Assembly: GCF_007922615.2 (NCBI RefSeq)
Contig: NZ_CP042301.2
Location: 496,001-560,000 of the forward strand
Source of the DNA: Nitratireductor mangrovi
Lineage (GTDB): Bacteria > Pseudomonadota > Alphaproteobacteria > Rhizobiales > Rhizobiaceae
Direction of reading: 5' to 3'
Length of the DNA: 64,000 bases
A program made the position numbers and the translations under genes. Shown here piece by piece: positions 8,979 through 21,690 of the stretch. Numbering within the stretch: position 1 is the first letter of the stretch; every line of letters begins with the position of its first letter. The notes beneath the pieces are model-generated. The model had not been told where the DNA came from and ran no database searches. It worked only from the letters and a program-made list of their open reading frames with translations.

Positions 8979-10508
8979 ATGAATGCAATGACTTCACCCC
9001 ATTCCGCAAATTCCGGCAAACGCAGGAAATGGATGGCCGCGGCGGCCTCCGTCGCGATCGCTTCGGCAATCGGCTTCGGCGCCGTCACGTCCGGGTCGCT
9101 TCCCGTGCTTGCCGAGCCGGTGCGTGTCGACGGTCCGCAGGCGCCCGGCTTCGCCGACATCGTCGAGCGCGTGTCGCCGGCCGTTGTCAGCGTGCGCGTC
9201 AAGGCCAAGATGCAGCCGGCCAACGACCGCGGTCCCGGCTTCTTCTTCAACGGTCCCGGCTTCGAGGATCTTCCCGACGATCATCCCCTGAAGCGCTTCT
9301 TCCGCGAATTCCGCGGCGACCGCTTTGGCGGCCCTGGCGGCCGGCCCGAGCGGCACGGCAGGGCGCGTCCGGTGTCGCAGGGTTCCGGCTTCTTCATCAG
9401 CGAGGATGGCTATCTGGTCACCAACAACCACGTCATCGACGGCGGCTCGGAGTTCACCGTGCTGATGGATGACGGCACCGAGCTCGACGCCACGCTGATC
9501 GGTTCCGACCCGCGCACCGACCTTGCCGTGATGAAGGTCGAGGAGGCGCGCAAGTTCACCTATGTCGACTTCGCCGACGATGCCAAGGTCCGTGTCGGCG
9601 ACTGGGTGGTCGCGGTCGGCAATCCGTTCGGCCTCGGCGGCACGGTGACGGCCGGCATCGTCTCGGCGCGCGGCCGCGACATCGGCGCCGGCCCCTATGA
9701 CGATTTCATCCAGATCGACGCGGCCGTGAACCGCGGCAATTCCGGCGGCCCAGCCTTCAACCTCAATGGCGAGGTGGTCGGCATCAACACCGCGATCTTC
9801 TCGCCCTCGGGGGGCAATGTCGGCATTGCCTTCGCCATTCCGGCGTCGATCGCCAAGGAGGTCATCACTGATCTGATCGAGGACGGCAATGTGGAGCGCG
9901 GCTGGCTCGGCGTTCAGATCCAGCCGGTCACCCCGGACATCGCCGAATCGCTCGGCCTTGCCGAACAGAAGGGCGCGCTCGTCACCGAGCCGCAGGCCGA
10001 CAGCCCGGCGCTCGCCGCCGGCATCAAGGCCGGCGACGTGATCGTCGATGTCGACGGCACCCAGATCGATTCGCCGCGTGCGCTCGCCCGCCTGATCGGC
10101 GGCATGGCTCCTGGCACGTCGACCGAAGTGACCGTGTGGCGCAACGGTGCCACCGAGAAGCTGACGGTGAAGCTCACCGAAATGCCCGGCGTCGAGAAGA
10201 TGGCACGCGCCGAAACGCCGGACACGGATGATGGTGCGCTGCTCGATGATTTCGGCTTGACCGTGGCGGCGTCCGGAGACGGCAACGGTGTCGTCGTGAC
10301 CGACGTCGATCCGGGCAGCGACGCCGCCGATCGCGGCATTCGCACCGGCGATATCATCGTGGCGGTCAATTCCAGCCCGGTCGACAGTGCCGCAGCCGTG
10401 GAAGCGGCGGTTGCCGAGGCCTCCAGGGCCGGCCGCAAGGCGGTTCTGTTCCAGCTCCAGCGCGACGACACCAACCGCTTCGTCGCCTTGCCGGTCGCGC
10501 GCGGCTAG
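8979..10508 (+). CDS. degP: Periplasmic serine protease DegP/HtrA (Do family)
   Basis: 509 residues. An N-terminal signal segment (about residues 18-46) precedes a trypsin-like domain with intact triad H151 (VTNNHVID), D181 (RTDLAVMKV) and S255 (RGNSGGPAF), then two PDZ domains (about residues 295-395 and 410-505). A flexible G/F/R-rich LA loop lies at about residues 83-132, as in Do proteases. It degrades or refolds damaged envelope proteins. It lies after the ccm operon and before a second two-component pair, an order shared with other rhizobia. A Shine-Dalgarno AAAAGGA is just upstream. Confidence 0.95.
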   Translation: MNAMTSPHSANSGKRRKWMAAAASVAIASAIGFGAVTSGSLPVLAEPVRVDGPQAPGFADIVERVSPAVVSVRVKAKMQPANDRGPGFFFNGPGFEDLPDDHPLKRFFREFRGDRFGGPGGRPERHGRARPVSQGSGFFISEDGYLVTNNHVIDGGSEFTVLMDDGTELDATLIGSDPRTDLAVMKVEEARKFTYVDFADDAKVRVGDWVVAVGNPFGLGGTVTAGIVSARGRDIGAGPYDDFIQIDAAVNRGNSGGPAFNLNGEVVGINTAIFSPSGGNVGIAFAIPASIAKEVITDLIEDGNVERGWLGVQIQPVTPDIAESLGLAEQKGALVTEPQADSPALAAGIKAGDVIVDVDGTQIDSPRALARLIGGMAPGTSTEVTVWRNGATEKLTVKLTEMPGVEKMARAETPDTDDGALLDDFGLTVAASGDGNGVVVTDVDPGSDAADRGIRTGDIIVAVNSSPVDSAAAVEAAVAEASRAGRKAVLFQLQRDDTNRFVALPVARG

Positions 10509-10519
10509 CAAACGCCACT

Positions 10520-10548
10520 GCCGGCGCCGGCCTGTCGCCGGCGTCGGC
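10520..10548 (+). terminator. Hairpin downstream of degP
   Basis: Twelve-base arms GCCGGCGCCGGC and GCCGGCGTCGGC pair with one G-U wobble around a five-base loop, starting 12 bp after the degP stop. The following sequence (TTACCTTCT) is only moderately T-rich. It probably ends the degP transcript before the next regulator gene. Confidence 0.5.
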
Positions 10549-10747
10549 TTACCTTCTGCCTCCCGCGGTTCCCGGCACCCCCGTTCCGCGTGACGGCGGA
10601 GCACGGTCCGGAAGCAGTTCCTCGTAGCTCACGTTTCCGGTCCAGCGGCGGCGGCATCCCATCTCCCGCCGCCGCACCGGCAGGGATCGAGCCATGCAAG
10701 CGACCAGCGTAGCGGCGTCCGCGCCCGATTTGTCGTATAAGGCCGGC

Positions 10748-11422
10748 ATGAAGATTCTGCTCATCGAAGACGACCGCGAGGCTGCCGACTACCTCGAAAA
10801 GGCGCTGACGGAGGCCGGCCACACCGCCCACGTCGCCGGCGACGGCGAAACCGGCTTCACCCTTGCCGATGGCGGTGAATACGACGTGCTGATCGTCGAC
10901 CGCATGCTGCCGCGTCGCGACGGCCTTTCCGTGATCGCCGGCCTGCGCGCGCGTGGCACGCGTACGCCGGTTCTCATCCTGTCCGCCCTCGGCGAGGTCG
11001 ACGACCGGGTGACCGGGCTGCGGGCGGGTGGTGACGACTACCTCACCAAGCCCTTCGCCTTCTCCGAGCTTCTGGCCCGCATAGAGGTGCTGAACCGCCG
11101 CGCCGGCACCAGCGATGTCGAGACCGTCTACCGCGCCGGCGACCTCGAGCTTGACCGGCTCTCCCACACCGTCCGGCGCGCCGGCCGCGAGATCGGGTTG
11201 CAGCCGCGCGAGTTCCGCCTGCTCGAGTACCTCATGCGCCACGCCGGCCAGGTGGTGACGCGCACCATGCTGCTGGAGAACGTCTGGGACTATCATTTCG
11301 ACCCGCAGACCAATGTGATCGACGTTCACGTGTCGCGCCTGCGCGGCAAGATCGAGAAGGGCTTTGACAAGCCGCTGCTCCACACGATCCGCGGCGCCGG
11401 CTACATGCTGAAGGCCGGCTGA
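10748..11422 (+). CDS. OmpR-family response regulator
   Basis: 224 residues from ATG 10748 (an upstream in-frame ATG at 10694 gives a non-conserved leader). The receiver has D8/D9, phospho-acceptor D51 (LIVDRMLPRRDG) and a lysine in DYLTKPFAF. The winged-helix effector has LQPREFRLLEYLMRH and IDVHVSRLRGKI. It resembles QseB/PmrA/CopR-type regulators. The partner kinase begins 4 bp downstream. The signal is unknown; position after degP suggests envelope stress or metal sensing, which is inference only. Confidence 0.88.
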   Translation: MKILLIEDDREAADYLEKALTEAGHTAHVAGDGETGFTLADGGEYDVLIVDRMLPRRDGLSVIAGLRARGTRTPVLILSALGEVDDRVTGLRAGGDDYLTKPFAFSELLARIEVLNRRAGTSDVETVYRAGDLELDRLSHTVRRAGREIGLQPREFRLLEYLMRHAGQVVTRTMLLENVWDYHFDPQTNVIDVHVSRLRGKIEKGFDKPLLHTIRGAGYMLKAG

Positions 11423-11426
11423 GCGT

Positions 11427-12865
11427 ATGAAATTGCCGGCGATCATGAAGACGACCGCCGCGCGTCTGTCGGCGCTCTACCTTCTGCTTTTCGGCGCCTG
11501 CGCGGTGGTGCTTGTCGTCTACATGACCTCGATCTCGTCGCGCATCATCGCCGCGCAGACCCGCGAGACCATCCAGGAGGAGATGCACGGCCTCGGCCGC
11601 GCCTATGAGCGCGGCGGCCTGCCGCGTCTGGTGCGTGTGATGGAACAGCGCGCCCGTCAGCCGGGCGCCAATCTCTACCTGATCGCCGATCCCAACGGCC
11701 GCATCCTGGCCGGCAATGTCGAAAGCCTGCAGCCGGGCATTCTCGAAATCGAGGGCTGGACGCTCCGGCCCTTCGCCTACAAGCGCTATGGCGAACCCGG
11801 GCTGGTGCGCCCGCCGGCCGACAACGGTGCTGGTGCGGAGGCCGACGGCGACCTGCACCATACAGCGATGGCGCTCGTCTTGCGGCTGCCCAACGGCATG
11901 ATCCTGCTCGTTGGCCGCGATCTGCGCGAGCCGGAGCGCTTCCGTGACGTCGTGCAGCGGGCGCTGATTCTCACCCTGCTGATCATGGGACTCGGCGCAT
12001 TCCTGATCTGGTATTTCGTCGGTCGCGCCGCGCTGCGCCGTATCGACAGCATCTCCGTCGCCAGCCGCCGCATCATGGGCGGCGACCTCTCGGGCCGTTT
12101 GCCGGTCAGCGGCGCCGGCGACGAGTTCGACCGGCTGTCGGAAAATCTCAATGCCATGCTGACGCGGATCGCCGCCCTCAACGAGGGGCTGAAGCAGGTC
12201 TCCGACAACATCGCGCACGACCTCAAGACGCCGCTCGCGCGCCTGCGCAGCCGCGCCGAAACCGCGCTTGCCGGGCGCAAGAAGCCGGCCGAACTGCGCA
12301 CCGCGCTGGAAGCGACGATCGCCGAATCCGATCAGCTTATCCGTACGTTCAATGCCATTTTGATGATCTCGCGCCTAGAGGCCGGCTACTCCGCCGAATC
12401 GCTCGCCGCGACCGATCTTGCGGAGATCATCGGCGACGTCGCCGAACTTTACGAACCGGTTGCGGAGGAGGCGGGTGTGGCGCTCGAAACGCGCATGTCG
12501 GGCGCGACCAAGATCACCGGCAACCGCGAACTGCTGGCGCAGGCCTTGTCAAACATCGTCGACAACGCAATCAAATACTCCTCCGGCCACGCGGAAAAGC
12601 CGCGTGTTTTGGTAACGCTTGAAAAGAGCGGGGGAGAAGTGCGTGTGGCGGTTTCAGACAACGGACCGGGCATCCCGGCGGAAGACCACCGCCGCGCCAC
12701 AGAGCGCTTCGTCCGCCTTGAGGCCAGCCGGTCGCAACCGGGCTCAGGGCTCGGCCTGAGTCTGGCCAAGGCGGTCATGACCTTCCACCGCGGCCGACTG
12801 GAACTGGCCGATGCCGGGCCGGGGCTGGAGGTTGCGATGATATTTCCGGTGCGGGAGGCTGCACG

Positions 12866-12869
<4 letters not shown>
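11427..12869 (+). CDS. Sensor histidine kinase, partner of the upstream regulator
   Basis: 480 residues. First transmembrane helix about residues 14-35, periplasmic sensor loop to about 176, second helix about 178-199, HAMP domain with RIMGGDLSGRLPV, phosphoacceptor H264 in IAHDLKTPLARLR, and an ATPase domain with NIVDNAIKYS, DNGPGIPAED and GSGLGLSLA. It lies 4 bp after the response regulator, and its stop overlaps the glnE start in an ATGA junction, so all three genes are probably one transcript. The ligand is not deducible. Confidence 0.88.
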
Positions 12870-15823
<2,954 letters not shown>

Positions 15824-15886
15824 GCGATGGGATGCCCGGCCGGTTTCGTTCGCATCGGGGGTGACGATGCAAAGGAGCACCAGACC

Positions 15887-16351
15887 ATGCAGACGAAGAT
15901 GAAGACAGCCCTGACCTTCCTGGCTCTGGCCGGCATGATCGGCGGCCTCACCGCCACCGCCCGGGCGGACGACATGCGCCATGGCGGCAAGGGGCATCAC
16001 GGTATGCGCCTTGAAAAAGCCGACGCCGACAACAGCGGCGACCTGACCTTCGAGGAGTACGCCACCACCATCGATGCCCGCCTCGCCAATGCCGATGCAG
16101 ACGGTGACGGTCAGATGACGGTGGGCGAAATCGCCGACGAGATCGTGCGCATGCGTGCCGAGCGGGCGGCCCGGCGACTGGTCAGGCGCTTCGATGTCGA
16201 TGGCGACGGTGCGCTGACCCCCGGCGAGATCGAGAACCGGCAACGCAAGATGTTCGCCCTTCTCGATCGCAACGACGACGGCGTGATCGACCGTTCCGAG
16301 ATGCCGCGCCGCCACGGCAAGGGCCATCATCGCCGCGACCGCCGACACTGA
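15887..16351 (+). CDS. Exported four-EF-hand calcium-binding protein
   Basis: 154 residues from ATG 15887, preceded by an excellent AAAGGAG site. Residues 1-27 are a signal peptide ending TARADD. Four canonical EF-hand loops follow: DADNSGDLTFEE, DADGDGQMTVGE, DVDGDGALTPGE and DRNDDGVIDRSE, all with acidic residues at positions 1, 3, 5 and 12. The C-terminus is rich in His and Arg (RRHGKGHHRRDRRH). It is likely a periplasmic calcium buffer or sensor; its partner is unknown. It lies 63 bp after glnE and is followed by a hairpin. Confidence 0.85.
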   Translation: MQTKMKTALTFLALAGMIGGLTATARADDMRHGGKGHHGMRLEKADADNSGDLTFEEYATTIDARLANADADGDGQMTVGEIADEIVRMRAERAARRLVRRFDVDGDGALTPGEIENRQRKMFALLDRNDDGVIDRSEMPRRHGKGHHRRDRRH

Positions 16352-16370
16352 TCGCAAGGCAAAAAGATGC

Positions 16371-16389
16371 CCGGGAGCCCCGCTCCCGG
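16371..16389. terminator. Hairpin between convergent genes
   Basis: Arms CCGGGAGC and GCTCCCGG pair perfectly over eight bases around a CCC loop. It lies between the EF-hand gene (+) and the PAS kinase gene (-), where it could terminate transcription from either side. There is no T-run, so intrinsic termination would be weak. Confidence 0.45.
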
Positions 16390-16417
16390 TCGTCGAGGCC
16401 CCCGCCCCGAACGGCCG

Positions 16418-18745
16418 TCAGGCCGCCATCTGCATGTCGCGCACTGGTATGCGCACCGACACGATCGTTCCGTGACCTTCGGTCGACTTGATCTTCAGCG
16501 TACCGCCGTGCATTTCGGTGAGCGATCGTGAGATCGCCAGACCCAGTCCCGATCCGCTGTGGCTCTTGGAGAACTGGTTCTCGACCTGTTCGAACGGCCG
16601 GCCGAGCTTGTTCAGCGCATCTTTCGGGATGCCGCAGCCATTGTCCTCGATCGACAGCACCAGCGCGCCGCCGGCCTTCTTGGCGTGCACGACGATCTTG
16701 CCGCCTTCGCCGGTGAACTTGACCGCGTTCGACAAAAGGTTGAGCGCGATCTGCTTGATCGCCCTTCGGTCGGCCTGGATGCGCGCATTCTCCGCGATCT
16801 TGGTTTCGACGGCGATCGACTTTTCCCCGGCCTGCACCGAAATCACCCGGATTGCCTCGCCCATCAGTGGCGTGAGCTCGATCTCCTCGCGCTGCAGCGA
16901 GAACTGGCCGGCTTCGATCTTCGACATGTCGAGGATGTCGTTGATGACGCCGAGCAGGTAGGTGCCGCTGGCGTGGATGTCGCGAGTGTATTCGTCGTAG
17001 CGTTCCGAGCCGAGGGGCCCGAACAGGCTCGACTGCATCAGCTCCGAAAAGCCGATGATGGCGTTGAGCGGCGTTCTCAGCTCATGCGACATGTTGGCCA
17101 GGAACTCCGACTTGGCCCGGTTCGCCGCCTCGGCGCGCTCGGTCTCGCGCATATATTTGCGGTTGAGTTCAACGAGCTCGCGTGCGCGCTCCTCCTCGGC
17201 GCGGCGCGCCAGGCTGAGGTCGTGGATGGTCGCCATCAGCCGGCGTTCGCTCTCGACCAGCTTTTCCTGATGCTGCTTGAGCTGCGTGATATCCGCGCCG
17301 ACCGAAACCGTGCCGCCGTCCTTGGTGCGCAACTGATTAACCTGCAGCCAGCGGCCGTCGGCGAGCTGGCGCTCGAAGGTGGCGCCGCCGCTGCGCCCCT
17401 GCGCGCTCGCCAGCTTTCGCTCGAAGGCGTAGCCATTCATGCTCGCCTCGAGCGTGTTGCGGCTGACGCCCGGCTCGGTCTGCGAGGCGGCGAGCCCCAT
17501 CTGCTCCTGGAACTTGGTGTTGCACATCACCAGCCGGTCTTCCATGTCCCAGAGCACAAAGGACTCGGAGATGCTTTCGATGGCGGTGCGCAGCCTCAGG
17601 TCGGCTTCTTCCGACTGGCGCGCCAGGTTGTGCTGTTCGGTCACGTCGACCGCGATGCCGATCAGGTGCACATCCGAGGCGTCGGGGTCGATGACCTGGG
17701 CGCGCGCCCGCATCCACACCCAGTGGCCTTCTGCGTGGCGCATCCGGAACACCTGGTCGACCTGGTCGATCTCGCGCGCCACGATCTGGTTGGCGAGCCC
17801 GAACAGGTCGCCGTCTTCGGGATGGATGATCGCTGCCACGTCGCCGAAGGACAGCATGTCCTCGCAGGGCTCGTAGCCCAGCATGTCGTACATGGAGCGG
17901 GACCAGTACATCTTGCCGCGGCCCATGTCCCAGTCCCACAGTCCGCAGCGTCCGCGCACCAGCGCCAGGTCGATACGCTGATGTGCCTCGTGATAGATGC
18001 GGTCCGCCGCCTGCGCCCGCGCCGCCTGGCTGAAATAGGCGTAAAGCACGATGATCAGCACGCCCGAGGTGATGACGAAAAGCGTCACGTTGAGCGAGAC
18101 CGTGCGGCGCCATTCGGCCAGCACCGCGTCGCGGGAGATCAGAGCTGCCGCCGCGCCCTCATTGGCGCCGAGGAGGCTGATGGCTGCCAGCCATTCCTTG
18201 CCGTCGATGGTCACCGGCATCACGCCGGCGCGCTCGCCGAACAGAAACAGCGGCTGGCCGCCGATCACCAGCTCCTCCAGCGACTGGCCGCTCCAGGCGA
18301 ACATGGCCGGCGTCGAGGCGACGATGTTGAAAGCCGGGTCGGTGATGACCAGCGCGTGTCGGTAGCGCATCGGAACGAGCGGCGACACGCCCTCCAGGAA
18401 GGCCTGGCTGGCATGTGGCTGCGGGGCATGGTCGGCCGCCTTCATGGCGCTGGCGATCTGCGCGGCGCCGAGGCCGAGGGTCATGCGCGCCGAGCGCTCG
18501 ACATCGTCACGCCAGGCCAGCAGCGACATGGTGCGCGCCGCCGCGACCACGATCAGGAAGATGATGATGAGCGCCGGGATGGAGCGGCGCAGATAGGGTT
18601 CGGCGGCGATCAGCCGCTCATAGGCGGGGGCGGCGATGATGCGGGCATTGCCGGCAAGGCCGCGCAGCGGGCCGCGGCGCCCCGCACGCCGCGCAAAAAT
18701 GTCCGCCTCGGGCGCGCCGCGCGCGTCCGCCTTTGCCATCGGCAT
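16418..18745 (-). CDS. cbrA: PAS-domain sensor histidine kinase, CbrA-like (PleC/DivJ type)
   Basis: 775 residues. Start ATG 18745 is chosen because AGAGG lies about 5 bp upstream. Two transmembrane helices (about residues 55-75 and 215-235) bracket a periplasmic region; PAS-like domains follow (VRGRCGLWDWDMGRG; ESFVLWDMEDRLVMCN). The H box MSHELRTPLNAIIGFSELM with the FGPLG...DIHASG...DILDMSKIEAG extension is typical of PleC/DivJ/PdhS kinases that act on DivK. ATPase motifs NLLSNAVKF, DNGCGIPKD and GSGLGLAIS are present. In S. meliloti the kinase CbrA (DivK/CtrA control, exopolysaccharide) is encoded next to pepN, as here; the symbol rests on this synteny. Confidence 0.78.
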   Translation of the reverse strand: MPMAKADARGAPEADIFARRAGRRGPLRGLAGNARIIAAPAYERLIAAEPYLRRSIPALIIIFLIVVAAARTMSLLAWRDDVERSARMTLGLGAAQIASAMKAADHAPQPHASQAFLEGVSPLVPMRYRHALVITDPAFNIVASTPAMFAWSGQSLEELVIGGQPLFLFGERAGVMPVTIDGKEWLAAISLLGANEGAAAALISRDAVLAEWRRTVSLNVTLFVITSGVLIIVLYAYFSQAARAQAADRIYHEAHQRIDLALVRGRCGLWDWDMGRGKMYWSRSMYDMLGYEPCEDMLSFGDVAAIIHPEDGDLFGLANQIVAREIDQVDQVFRMRHAEGHWVWMRARAQVIDPDASDVHLIGIAVDVTEQHNLARQSEEADLRLRTAIESISESFVLWDMEDRLVMCNTKFQEQMGLAASQTEPGVSRNTLEASMNGYAFERKLASAQGRSGGATFERQLADGRWLQVNQLRTKDGGTVSVGADITQLKQHQEKLVESERRLMATIHDLSLARRAEEERARELVELNRKYMRETERAEAANRAKSEFLANMSHELRTPLNAIIGFSELMQSSLFGPLGSERYDEYTRDIHASGTYLLGVINDILDMSKIEAGQFSLQREEIELTPLMGEAIRVISVQAGEKSIAVETKIAENARIQADRRAIKQIALNLLSNAVKFTGEGGKIVVHAKKAGGALVLSIEDNGCGIPKDALNKLGRPFEQVENQFSKSHSGSGLGLAISRSLTEMHGGTLKIKSTEGHGTIVSVRIPVRDMQMAA

Positions 18746-18883
18746 CAAGCCTCTTGCATGTCCCCGAAATGATCCGGCTACGCCGCACGTCCGAATCGCT
18801 ATTAAAGAATCAAACGCGATTCGCCTTGTCCAGTGGCAGGGGCGTCAAAATCGCAAATTTCTGGCTTTTTGCGCTCGGGCCGG

Positions 18884-21529
18884 TCAGGCGAGCGTGCGGT
18901 CGACGATGTCGCGCAGGTCGGCCGAGAGGTTCTCCGCCGAGGACATCCGTAACAGGACCTCGCGTGCCAGAGCCTTACGGCCGGGTTCGAGCGAACGCCA
19001 CGACCGGAGCGCGGTGGCCAGCCTTGCAGCCACTTGCGGGTTCTTCTTCTCTACCTGAAGCACAATCTCGGCGAAGAAGCGATAACCTTCGCCGTCCGCC
19101 CTGTGGAAGCCGGTCTGGTTGGCGGTCGAGAAAGTACCGACCAGCGCACGCAGCCGGTTCGGGTTGGTGAGCGAGAAGGCGGGATGTTCGCCGAGCGCAC
19201 GCACGGTCTCGACGGCGGCCGGTCCTGGCGCCGCCGCCTGGATCTGGAACCATTTGTCGAGCACCAGCGCGTCGGTCCGGTAGCGACGCTCGAAATCGGC
19301 GAAGGCCTCGGCCTTGTCCGTACTCTCGCCATGCCTGGTCGCCAGCACCGTGAGTGCGGCGGCGCGGTCGGTCATGTTCGATGCGTCCGCATATTGCCGG
19401 GCGGCGAGGCTGGCCTCGCCGCTGCTTACGGCCAGATAATCGAGTATGATGTTCCTGAGTGCACGTCTCCCGGCACTTCCCGAATCCGGTGTAAACGGCG
19501 CCTTGCTGTCGAGCGCGCCATAGAGCGCGGCGAACGCCTGCGCATGCGCACTGCCAATGGCCTCCGCCAGCAGCGTACGCGCCGCGAGAATGGCGTCGGG
19601 ATCGATATTGCTGCCCATCTCGCGCGCGATGTCGGCTTCGGCCGGCAGCGTGAGCGCCAGCGCCCGGAACGCCGGTTCGAGGCTCTCGTCGGCGGCGATG
19701 TCGCCGCAGAGCGCCACGAGGTCGGCGGGAAAGTCGGGCGGCCGCCCGTCGCGGCAGAGATTGGCGGCGGCGATCAGCACCTCGACCATCAGCGTGTTGA
19801 GCGCCTGCCAGCGGCAGAACAGGTCGCCGTCATGGCGGGCAAGAAAGATGCGGTCGGCGCGGTTTTCCTCGACCGACAGCGTGACCGGTGCCGAAAAGCC
19901 GCGGTTCAACGACAATCGCGGCCGTTCCGAGACACCGGAAAAGCGCAGCGCGTGCTTGCGCTTGCGCAGATGGATGACGCCGTTTTCGACGCTCGCGCCA
20001 TCGACGGCCTTCCAGTCCATGTCGGATCCGTCCGGCCCCACCAGCCCGAAGGCGAGCGGGATGTGCATCACCTTCTTGCGGCTTTCGCCCGGTGTCGGCG
20101 GGATCGACTGTTCGATATCGATGGCAAGCACGCGCGCGCCCTCATCATAGCGCGCCTTGGCGGTGACGTTGGGCGTGCCTGCCTGCTGGTACCAGAGGAA
20201 GAACTGGGAAAGGTCGCGCCCGGCGGCGTCCTCAAACACCTTGACGAATTCCTCCACCGTCGCCGCCTCGCCATCATGGCGCTCGAAATAGAGGTCCATG
20301 CCGGCGCGGAAGAGGTCCGGACCGAGCAGCGCTTGGATCATGCGCACCACCTCGGCGCCCTTTTCGTAGACGGTTGCGGTGTAGAAGTTGTTGATCTCGC
20401 GATAGCGGCGCGGCCGCACGGGATGGGCCAATGGGCCCTGATCCTCTGGAAACTGGTGTCCCTTGAGCGTGCGCACGTCGCCGATGCGCTCGACCGCGCG
20501 CGAGCGCTGGTCAGCGGTGAATTCTTGGTCGCGGTAGACCGTCAGCCCTTCCTTCAGGCAGAGCTGGAACCAGTCGCGGCAGGTGATGCGGTTGCCGGTC
20601 CAGTTGTGGAAATATTCGTGCGCGATGATCGCCTCGATATTGGCGAAGTCGGTGTCCGTCGCCGTCTCCGGATCGGCCAGCACATATTTGTCGTTGAAGA
20701 TGTTGAGGCCCTTGTTCTCCATCGCGCCCATGTTGAAGTCGGACACGGCGACGATGTTGAACACGTCCAGGTCGTAGGCACGGCCGAAGCGTTCCTCGTC
20801 CCACTTCATCGAGCGCTTCAGCGCATCCATTGCGTAGGTCGTGCGATCCTGCTTGCCATGCTCGACATGGATGCCGAGCGCGACCTTGCGGCCTTCCATG
20901 GTCTCGAAGCTGTCGCTGACCGTCGCGAGGTCGCCCGCCACCAGCGCGAAAAGGTAGGAGGGCTTCGGAAACGGGTCGTGCCAGACGGCGAAATGGCGTC
21001 CGCCGTTCAATTCGCCGGTCTCGCCGGGGTTGCCGTTGGACAGGAGCAGCGGCGCCGTTTTCAGGTCGGCCTCGATGCGCACCGTGTAGACCGACAGCAC
21101 GTCCGGCCGGTCGAGGAAATAGGTGATGCGGCGAAACCCTTCCGCCTCGCACTGGGTGCAGTAAACACTGTTCGACAGATATAGCCCCATGAGCGCGGCG
21201 TTCTCCGCCGGGGCGATCTCGGTGACGATGGTCAACCGGAAGCTCCTGGCGGCCGGCAGCGACCGCAGCGTCAGGCTGTCCGGGGTTGCACGAAAACTCG
21301 CCGCGCCGGCCGCTTCGCCGTCGATCGCCAGCGACACCAGCGTCAGCCCATCGCCGTCGAGCACCAGCGGCGTCTTTGCCGCCACGCCGGGCTGGCGTTC
21401 GATGGTCAGTTCGGCCGTCACCAGCGTCCGCTCAGGGGCGAGGTCGAAGGTCAGCTCAGTCGCGGGGATGCGGAAATCGCTGGGGCGGTAGTCCTCGAGC
21501 TTGAAGACCTGGCCGGTGTCCGAACGCAT
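18884..21529 (-). CDS. pepN: Aminopeptidase N (M1 zinc metallopeptidase)
   Basis: 881 residues from ATG 21529; the preceding 16 in-frame codons are arginine-rich and unlikely to be translated. The exopeptidase motif GAMEN (268-272) and zinc site HEYFHNW (H304, E305, H308) with second glutamate E327 (CLKEGLTVYRD) are intact. The C-terminal two-thirds is the helical domain of PepN-type enzymes (length about 870-890). It releases N-terminal residues from peptides in the cytoplasm. It lies upstream of, and on the same strand as, the PAS kinase. Confidence 0.95.
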   Translation of the reverse strand: MRSDTGQVFKLEDYRPSDFRIPATELTFDLAPERTLVTAELTIERQPGVAAKTPLVLDGDGLTLVSLAIDGEAAGAASFRATPDSLTLRSLPAARSFRLTIVTEIAPAENAALMGLYLSNSVYCTQCEAEGFRRITYFLDRPDVLSVYTVRIEADLKTAPLLLSNGNPGETGELNGGRHFAVWHDPFPKPSYLFALVAGDLATVSDSFETMEGRKVALGIHVEHGKQDRTTYAMDALKRSMKWDEERFGRAYDLDVFNIVAVSDFNMGAMENKGLNIFNDKYVLADPETATDTDFANIEAIIAHEYFHNWTGNRITCRDWFQLCLKEGLTVYRDQEFTADQRSRAVERIGDVRTLKGHQFPEDQGPLAHPVRPRRYREINNFYTATVYEKGAEVVRMIQALLGPDLFRAGMDLYFERHDGEAATVEEFVKVFEDAAGRDLSQFFLWYQQAGTPNVTAKARYDEGARVLAIDIEQSIPPTPGESRKKVMHIPLAFGLVGPDGSDMDWKAVDGASVENGVIHLRKRKHALRFSGVSERPRLSLNRGFSAPVTLSVEENRADRIFLARHDGDLFCRWQALNTLMVEVLIAAANLCRDGRPPDFPADLVALCGDIAADESLEPAFRALALTLPAEADIAREMGSNIDPDAILAARTLLAEAIGSAHAQAFAALYGALDSKAPFTPDSGSAGRRALRNIILDYLAVSSGEASLAARQYADASNMTDRAAALTVLATRHGESTDKAEAFADFERRYRTDALVLDKWFQIQAAAPGPAAVETVRALGEHPAFSLTNPNRLRALVGTFSTANQTGFHRADGEGYRFFAEIVLQVEKKNPQVAARLATALRSWRSLEPGRKALAREVLLRMSSAENLSADLRDIVDRTLA

Positions 21530-21690
21530 CCTGCGACCTCTTTGCCTGCGGCGCGCCGTCGCGGCCGCCAAAGGCAAACGCGTGGCACAACAAATTGCCG
21601 ATGCTGCTCTTTACACGACAGGCAGGCTCGACAACACTGAAGCGTGGCTTATCCTGCCAGACGCCTCCAAATCAATGATCGGAATTTGAC

